Shown in pieces: positions 59,075-64,000 of a stretch of 64,000 nt of DNA; within the stretch, counting starts at the first letter, position 1, and every line of letters starts with the position of its first letter. Source of the stretch: Pelagibacteraceae bacterium AG-404-P07 (GTDB lineage: Bacteria > Pseudomonadota > Alphaproteobacteria > Pelagibacterales > Pelagibacteraceae); contig QCJE01000001.1 in assembly GCA_003216235.1 (NCBI GenBank), forward strand, positions 16,001 to 80,000, read 5' to 3'. Both the position numbers and the translations under genes were made by a program. Below the pieces are notes generated by a model. It did not search any database. It was given only the letters and a program-made list of their open reading frames with translations, and had not been told where the DNA came from.

Positions 59075-59734
59075 TTATTTTTTCGCCAAAGCAAACATAC
59101 CCTGGGATTTCCCTTTTAAAAAATTTGGAATTAACTTGTTAGTGCCGCTAAATGGTAAAAAATAATTAGCTATAAAAAACCTAAATTTACCTTTATACCA
59201 CCACTTTGATTTACATCTTAAACTAGGCATTAACATTACTTTATTAAATCCTTTTATTTCAAGTAATTGTTTTAATGAATCTGGAGAATAAGGTTTCACA
59301 TGGGTAACATCATCAAAAAAATTATTTTTGCTATATTTCCAATTTGGTGTAGATAAAAATAAAAATGACCCTGGTTTTAAAACTCTCATTATTTCATTTA
59401 AAAATAAATTTGGATCTTTTAAATGTTCTATTACTGCAAGACTAACAATCAAATCAAAACTATTATTGCCAAACTTAAATTTATCTTTTTCAAAATCAAG
59501 CTCTTCTATATCAAGAGAAGAATAAGAGATTTCTCTACTATTTATTGAGTCCCTTAAAAAATTATCTCCTGAACCAAGGTCTAAAATTTTATGACCTTTA
59601 TCTAAATTGAAACCATAAAATTCTCTCAACAAAAATTGAATTGTATAAAGTTCCCTCTCAGCAAAAATTTTCCTTGTATTGTCTTTTTGATCGACCTCAA
59701 TTTTGTGATGAAAATATTCTTTTTTGAGAGACAT
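59075..59734 (-). CDS. Class I SAM-dependent methyltransferase
   Basis: HKILDLGSGDNFLRDSI; FDLIVSLAVIEHLKDPNLFLNEIMRVLKPGSFLFLSTPN. Confidence 0.9.
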   Translation of the reverse strand: MSLKKEYFHHKIEVDQKDNTRKIFAERELYTIQFLLREFYGFNLDKGHKILDLGSGDNFLRDSINSREISYSSLDIEELDFEKDKFKFGNNSFDLIVSLAVIEHLKDPNLFLNEIMRVLKPGSFLFLSTPNWKYSKNNFFDDVTHVKPYSPDSLKQLLEIKGFNKVMLMPSLRCKSKWWYKGKFRFFIANYFLPFSGTNKLIPNFLKGKSQGMFALAKK

Positions 59735-59739
59735 TTTGT

Positions 59740-60432
59740 TTATTTATAATTTTTTTTATTAATTATTTTATACTGAAGATTTGCCATTTTAAGGTCTTGT
59801 ATTTCATTAATATCAACTGATCTCATTCTATCAATCTTTAAAAAAGTTGTTTTTTTCGTCAAATTACCTTTTTTATTTAATAATGATAATGTTTTATAGA
59901 AATAAAAACTTCCTGTATCATGATATAAATTCTGTAAATCTTGAGATCTATATTTGGAGTATTTTTTAAATAAAAACTCAATCCAATTATTTCCTCTCTT
60001 TTTAAATGATCTATAAGGAGAATAATTGTAATCTGTAATTGGAATTAAATAATCTGCATTTGTTTTTTTTATTTTTTTATACGCCTTAATTAAATCTTTA
60101 GTAGTAGCCAAGACTGCTGTAGGATATAAACAGCAATGATATTTTACTTTTTCAGAAGAAATTTTTTTTATTGCATCTATAATAACCTCTGTTGAGCTTG
60201 ATTTATCATCTGAAATATTTTTATTTCTTTTAAAGGGTACTTCAGCTCCATATTTTTTTGCAATTTTTGCAATTTGACTATCATCAGTTGAAACAATAAT
60301 CCTTGAAAACAATTTACTTTTTTTTGCTAAATTAATTGCATAAAAAATTATAGGTTTTCCATTAAAAATAATTATATTTTTTTTTTTTATCCTCTTACTT
60401 TTACCTCTTGCTGGTATAATGCAAATAGTCAT
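59740..60432 (-). CDS. pseF: CMP-sugar synthetase, PseF-like
   Basis: ICIIPARGKSKRIKKKNI; IIVSTDDSQIAKIAKKYGAEVPFKR; CCLYPTAVL; HDTGSFYFYK. Confidence 0.87.
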   Translation of the reverse strand: MTICIIPARGKSKRIKKKNIIIFNGKPIIFYAINLAKKSKLFSRIIVSTDDSQIAKIAKKYGAEVPFKRNKNISDDKSSSTEVIIDAIKKISSEKVKYHCCLYPTAVLATTKDLIKAYKKIKKTNADYLIPITDYNYSPYRSFKKRGNNWIEFLFKKYSKYRSQDLQNLYHDTGSFYFYKTLSLLNKKGNLTKKTTFLKIDRMRSVDINEIQDLKMANLQYKIINKKNYK

Positions 60433-60435
60433 TGA

Positions 60436-61281
60436 TTAATATTGGATAGTTTTAAAATAATTAGAGTTTAATTGAAATGCTTTTCTTAAAGTTTTCAAAC
60501 TTCTACTTTTTGTTTTCAAATTAAATTTAGGAGATATTGATGTAAAACCAAATAGTTCTTTTTGTGTTTTATTCAAAAGCTTAAATATTTTAGGACCACA
60601 TTTCGTCCAGTCTGTTGAGGGTTTAATCCACCATCTTTTATAATGACATAAAATTCCCCATCTCTTTTTTGAATTTATGTTTTTTCCTATTTGATGCCAA
60701 GTGTGACCAAGAAAAAAAATTGCGGATCCTTTTTTTGCTTCAACAAATTTAGAATTTCTTTTTATCATTTTAGAATATTTATTATGATTTTGTATACGAA
60801 CTCCAGAGATATGACTTTTAGGCCAAATACGTGTTGCACCATTTTCTTTTGTAAATTGATTAAGACAATAACACACAACCACATCTGAAGTATTTTCAGA
60901 ATATCTTGAGGGCAAATGAGAATCGATATGAACTAAAGTGTTATATTTTGATTTTACATTTAGACTTGCGCTAGCCTGACAATTATCCAATATGAATGTT
61001 TCTTTAAAAATTTCTTTTAGTATTTTCATTGTTAAATTCTTATCGATCACATCTAAATAACTTTTAGGATCCCTTAAAGGTAAATCTCTTATTACTAATT
61101 GGCCATTATGAGAGTTTTCATCAATAAAATTTTTATTTTTAAAAATCCTTTTTTTTAAATTTTCCAAATTTTTAATTTTTCTATTACAATCTTGAGGACT
61201 AATAATATTTTCAATAACACAAAAACCATTCTTAAATAGTTCCTTAACAATTTTTTTTACAATTAATCTATTATTTTTCAT
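60436..61281 (-). CDS. Phytanoyl-CoA dioxygenase-like Fe(II)/2-oxoglutarate oxygenase
   Basis: HIDSHLPSRYSENTSDVVVCYCLNQFTKENGATRIWPKSH; GSAIFFLGHTWHQIGKN (HxD...H). Confidence 0.85.
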   Translation of the reverse strand: MKNNRLIVKKIVKELFKNGFCVIENIISPQDCNRKIKNLENLKKRIFKNKNFIDENSHNGQLVIRDLPLRDPKSYLDVIDKNLTMKILKEIFKETFILDNCQASASLNVKSKYNTLVHIDSHLPSRYSENTSDVVVCYCLNQFTKENGATRIWPKSHISGVRIQNHNKYSKMIKRNSKFVEAKKGSAIFFLGHTWHQIGKNINSKKRWGILCHYKRWWIKPSTDWTKCGPKIFKLLNKTQKELFGFTSISPKFNLKTKSRSLKTLRKAFQLNSNYFKTIQY

Positions 61282-61855
61282 TATCTGAGAAATATTTTCT
61301 ATAAATTTGTTTTTTTGTACTCTTCCATTTAGACTTTTTTAAGACGAGATATACAGCATTTATTATTTGTTTATTCAAAAATTTTTTTCGAGAATAGTTT
61401 GTAAATGAGATTTCTTTAAATCCAAATTTTTTATGTAATCTTGATATTTCTAAATTATTTCCCAAAACATAACAATATAACTCGTTCAATTTAAATATTT
61501 TAAAAAGAAATTCAATTGCTTTGTATTCAATGGATGCACCAAGTCCTATAAAATTTTTCTTATTTGATATATAAAAAGACCATTCACCACATAAAATTTT
61601 TTTATTAAAATTATTGAAGCCCAAGCCCCCTATTAACTGATCGTGATAATTGATAGTATAAAAGAAATTTGTCTTGGAAGATTTAACTTTATTGCACCAT
61701 AAAGAATGCTCAGAAATTAAAATTTTATGCTGAGTTTTCATTTTTTTTCTAATTTTTTCCTCATTTCTGATTTGTCTAATAAGTTTTATTTCTAAAGAAG
61801 TACATCTTTTTAAAGATTTAAATTCAATGTTATTCAATACTGTTTCAAGATTCAT
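61271..61855 (-). CDS. pseH: GNAT acetyltransferase, PseH-like
   Basis: IRQIRNEEKIRKKM...ISEHSLWCNKVK; IGLGASIEYKAIEFLFKIFKLNELYCYVLGNNLEISRLHKKFGF. Confidence 0.8.
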   Translation of the reverse strand: MNLETVLNNIEFKSLKRCTSLEIKLIRQIRNEEKIRKKMKTQHKILISEHSLWCNKVKSSKTNFFYTINYHDQLIGGLGFNNFNKKILCGEWSFYISNKKNFIGLGASIEYKAIEFLFKIFKLNELYCYVLGNNLEISRLHKKFGFKEISFTNYSRKKFLNKQIINAVYLVLKKSKWKSTKKQIYRKYFSDNEK

Positions 61856-62756
61856 TGTTATTAATTATCTTATGTATAATTTCTTCATTGTTATATTTAG
61901 GTTTCCATTTTAAAATTTTACATGTAGTTCTGTTAGATATTCTTAAATTTACCGGGTTATGATCTACCTCAAAACTTTTTTCATTTAATTTTATTGCAGC
62001 ATTTATATCAAATTTTTTTTTTATAACTTTAATAATTTTTTTTATACTAATAGGATTACTGCTATTAAATACATTTAAAATTCTATATCCTTTTTTTGTC
62101 TTCTTGGCACATCTTTCGCAAGCTGATAAAAAATCGTTTATATAAATAAAGTTAAAATTAAGCTTTGGGTTTTGTATTATAATTTTTTTTTTTCTAATAA
62201 TATTTTTTTTTAACTGTTTTATTAAATTAAAATTATTTTTTGAAATTACTCTAGGAAATCTTAAAATATCAACAGAAATTTTATTTTCTTTATAAAATTT
62301 GTATAAAATTTTTTCAGCTAAAAGTTTTGATAGTCCATAGTAATTTTTTGGATTTGGCTCATTTCCATTCAAATGATCTGATTGATAATCATTATCTCCA
62401 TAGACGTGTTCAGTGGACATAAAAATAATTTTTTTTAAATTACTTTTTTTTATTTGATTTAAATAATTAATCAATGTTTCACAATTTTTTTTTATATAAT
62501 TTTCAAAATTATTTAATTCCATGCTTAAAGGTCCACCAACCTTTCCAACCAAAAAAAAGACAATGTCAATTTTTTTAGGAATATTATGAATATTTTTTTT
62601 TTTTAAAAGATCACACTTTAGATAATCCTTTTTTTTTTTATTTGATAAATTTTTTTTATCCACTACGAATATTTTGTATTTAGGTCTTAAATACTCAAAA
62701 AGATTTTGGCCTAGTTCACCAGCACCTCCAATTATTAAAATATTCTTAATTCTCAT
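61845..62756 (-). CDS. NAD-dependent epimerase/dehydratase (SDR)
   Basis: ILIIGGAGELGQNLFEYL; FMSTEHVYGDN; YYGLSKLLAEKIL. Confidence 0.9.
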   Translation of the reverse strand: MRIKNILIIGGAGELGQNLFEYLRPKYKIFVVDKKNLSNKKKKDYLKCDLLKKKNIHNIPKKIDIVFFLVGKVGGPLSMELNNFENYIKKNCETLINYLNQIKKSNLKKIIFMSTEHVYGDNDYQSDHLNGNEPNPKNYYGLSKLLAEKILYKFYKENKISVDILRFPRVISKNNFNLIKQLKKNIIRKKKIIIQNPKLNFNFIYINDFLSACERCAKKTKKGYRILNVFNSSNPISIKKIIKVIKKKFDINAAIKLNEKSFEVDHNPVNLRISNRTTCKILKWKPKYNNEEIIHKIINNNES

Positions 62757-63579
62757 TTTTAAATCTTATAATTTTTTCTTTTAAATTTTGAGTTTTAAAA
62801 TAATTAAAATTTTTGAATAATTTATTTGATATATAATTATTTTTTTTTAGACTTTTATTCAATCTTTTTTCTAATACTGTTTTATAAAAAAATTCTAATG
62901 TTGTTTTTTTTGGGTAAGTTAAATTATAAATTCCTTTAGCTTTTTTAAAGTTTTTTAAAATAATGTAAGAAATATCTTCGGTATGAATTAAATTTAAATT
63001 TAAATTTAAATTAAATAAGTTAACTTTATCATTTTTTTTTATACTTTTAACAATTTTTTTAACCAATCTATTTTTGTTCATTCCTTTTCCAAAAACATAG
63101 CCAAGTCTATAGCATAAAAAATCTATATTTTTTTTATTACAATAAACTTGTAAAATTTTTTCCTGCATAAACTTAGAGATAGCGTAAAAATTATTTGGTT
63201 TTAAAATATTTTCTTCTCTAAAAATTTTTTCTTCCCCATATTCATAAACAGAACATGATGATGCTAGAATAATCTTCTTGATTGGTATTTTAATATTTTC
63301 CAGTAAATTAACCAATCCAAAAATATTAATATTTTTACATTTTTTCCAATCTGATTTTTTTTCATTTAATGGGACATAGCTCGAAAAATAAAATAAATAG
63401 TCAATTTTTTTTATTTTAATATTTTTAAATACTTTGTGCTTTTTTTTTTTTAGATTAAAATAAAAGGAGTTTTTAATATTCCTTCTTCTATTAAAAAAAT
63501 AAACATTATTTTTAAGTGCCAATTCATTTGATAAATTTTGAGCAGCAAAACTTGTGTTGCCAAAAAAAAATATATTCAT
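62746..63579 (-). CDS. NAD-dependent epimerase/dehydratase (SDR)
   Basis: IFFFGNTSFAAQNLSNEL; ILASSCSVYEYGEE; FYAISKFMQEKIL. Confidence 0.85.
   Translation of the reverse strand: MNIFFFGNTSFAAQNLSNELALKNNVYFFNRRRNIKNSFYFNLKKKKHKVFKNIKIKKIDYLFYFSSYVPLNEKKSDWKKCKNINIFGLVNLLENIKIPIKKIILASSCSVYEYGEEKIFREENILKPNNFYAISKFMQEKILQVYCNKKNIDFLCYRLGYVFGKGMNKNRLVKKIVKSIKKNDKVNLFNLNLNLNLIHTEDISYIILKNFKKAKGIYNLTYPKKTTLEFFYKTVLEKRLNKSLKKNNYISNKLFKNFNYFKTQNLKEKIIRFKNEN
62989..63014. repeat. In-frame TAAATT hexamer tandem repeat (about 4 units)
   Basis: ATTAAATTTAAATTTAAATTTAAATT coding (NL)n on the minus strand before IHTEDI. Confidence 0.8.
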
Positions 63580-63608
63580 AATAATTTATTTATACTAAAT
63601 TAAATAAA

Positions 63609-64000
63609 ATGAATACTTACATATTTATTCCAGACACAAACAAAAAAGCTGGTCTTGGTCATTTATTTAGATGCTTAAAATACTCTTGTTTTCTAAAAAA
63701 ACCAGATAAAATTTTTTTTCTAATAAATAAAAAATTTAATAAAAAATATCTAATAAAATTTAATAATAACAAATTAAAAATAAATTATATTTTTTACGAG
63801 AATTTAATCAATACTTTAAATTTTCTAAAAAAAAATAATAAAAATATAATAACTTTTCTAGACAGTTATAATAAATCTATACAAAATTTTAGATTCAAGA
63901 AAATTTCAAATAAACATATAAATATTTTGGACTTTAAAATGAAGTGTAGATCTGATTTTTTAATTGATCACACATTCAATAGAAAATCAGGTTATCATCT
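63609..64000 (+). CDS. pseG: PseG-like UDP-sugar hydrolase, 5' part only
   Basis: MNTYIFIPDTNKKAGLGHLFRCLKYSCFLKKPDKIFFLINKKF; GxGHxxRC motif; runs off the window. Confidence 0.78.
   Translation, partial: MNTYIFIPDTNKKAGLGHLFRCLKYSCFLKKPDKIFFLINKKFNKKYLIKFNNNKLKINYIFYENLINTLNFLKKNNKNIITFLDSYNKSIQNFRFKKISNKHINILDFKMKCRSDFLIDHTFNRKSGYH

Noticed and set aside
21186-64000. Transposases, integrases, CRISPR arrays, phage or toxin-antitoxin genes that might explain island mobility
   Set aside because: None recognised on either strand; no spaced direct repeats seen. Recombination at conserved flanks is more likely, but unproven

Overview
This is an AT-rich alphaproteobacterial chromosome segment. 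Gene content and order suggest SAR11/'Candidatus Pelagibacter'; that assignment is my inference, with no search run. About 1-21 kb is a conserved housekeeping block: tol-pal, ruvC, yebC, zapA, tkt-gap-pgk-fba, thiE, efp, suhB, rpmE, trcR/DUF1013, rpsU, initiator tRNA-Met, an O-antigen ligase/polymerase, a transaldolase, pntAB, a tiny aa3-oxidase subunit IV-like gene, rpmJ and an isolated 5S rRNA. From about 21.2 kb to the right edge it becomes a mosaic surface-polysaccharide island of roughly 43 kb, abutting the 5S gene. The position matches the SAR11 hypervariable region described between 23S and 5S rRNA. The island holds glycosyltransferases, many SDR sugar epimerases/dehydratases, GDP-fucose and perosamine-type genes, a split pseudaminic-acid pathway (pseB/pseC, then pseF/pseH/pseG), a PglK-like flippase and a MarR-type EPS regulator. 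The most interesting part is a sub-cluster at about 54.3-59.1 kb. A DAHP/KDO8P-synthase-like enzyme and an AroE-like dehydrogenase, both with substitutions at residues normally diagnostic for substrate or metal, sit with a NodU-type carbamoyltransferase and a Gfo/Idh/MocA oxidoreductase. This may be an undescribed ulosonate/cyclitol decoration pathway. Other notable points: the 5S rRNA has its own promoter and rpmJ starts 8 nt after it, several genes look leaderless, rpsU appears to start at ATT, and a GT2 is fused to a degenerate CMP-sugar-synthetase-like domain.
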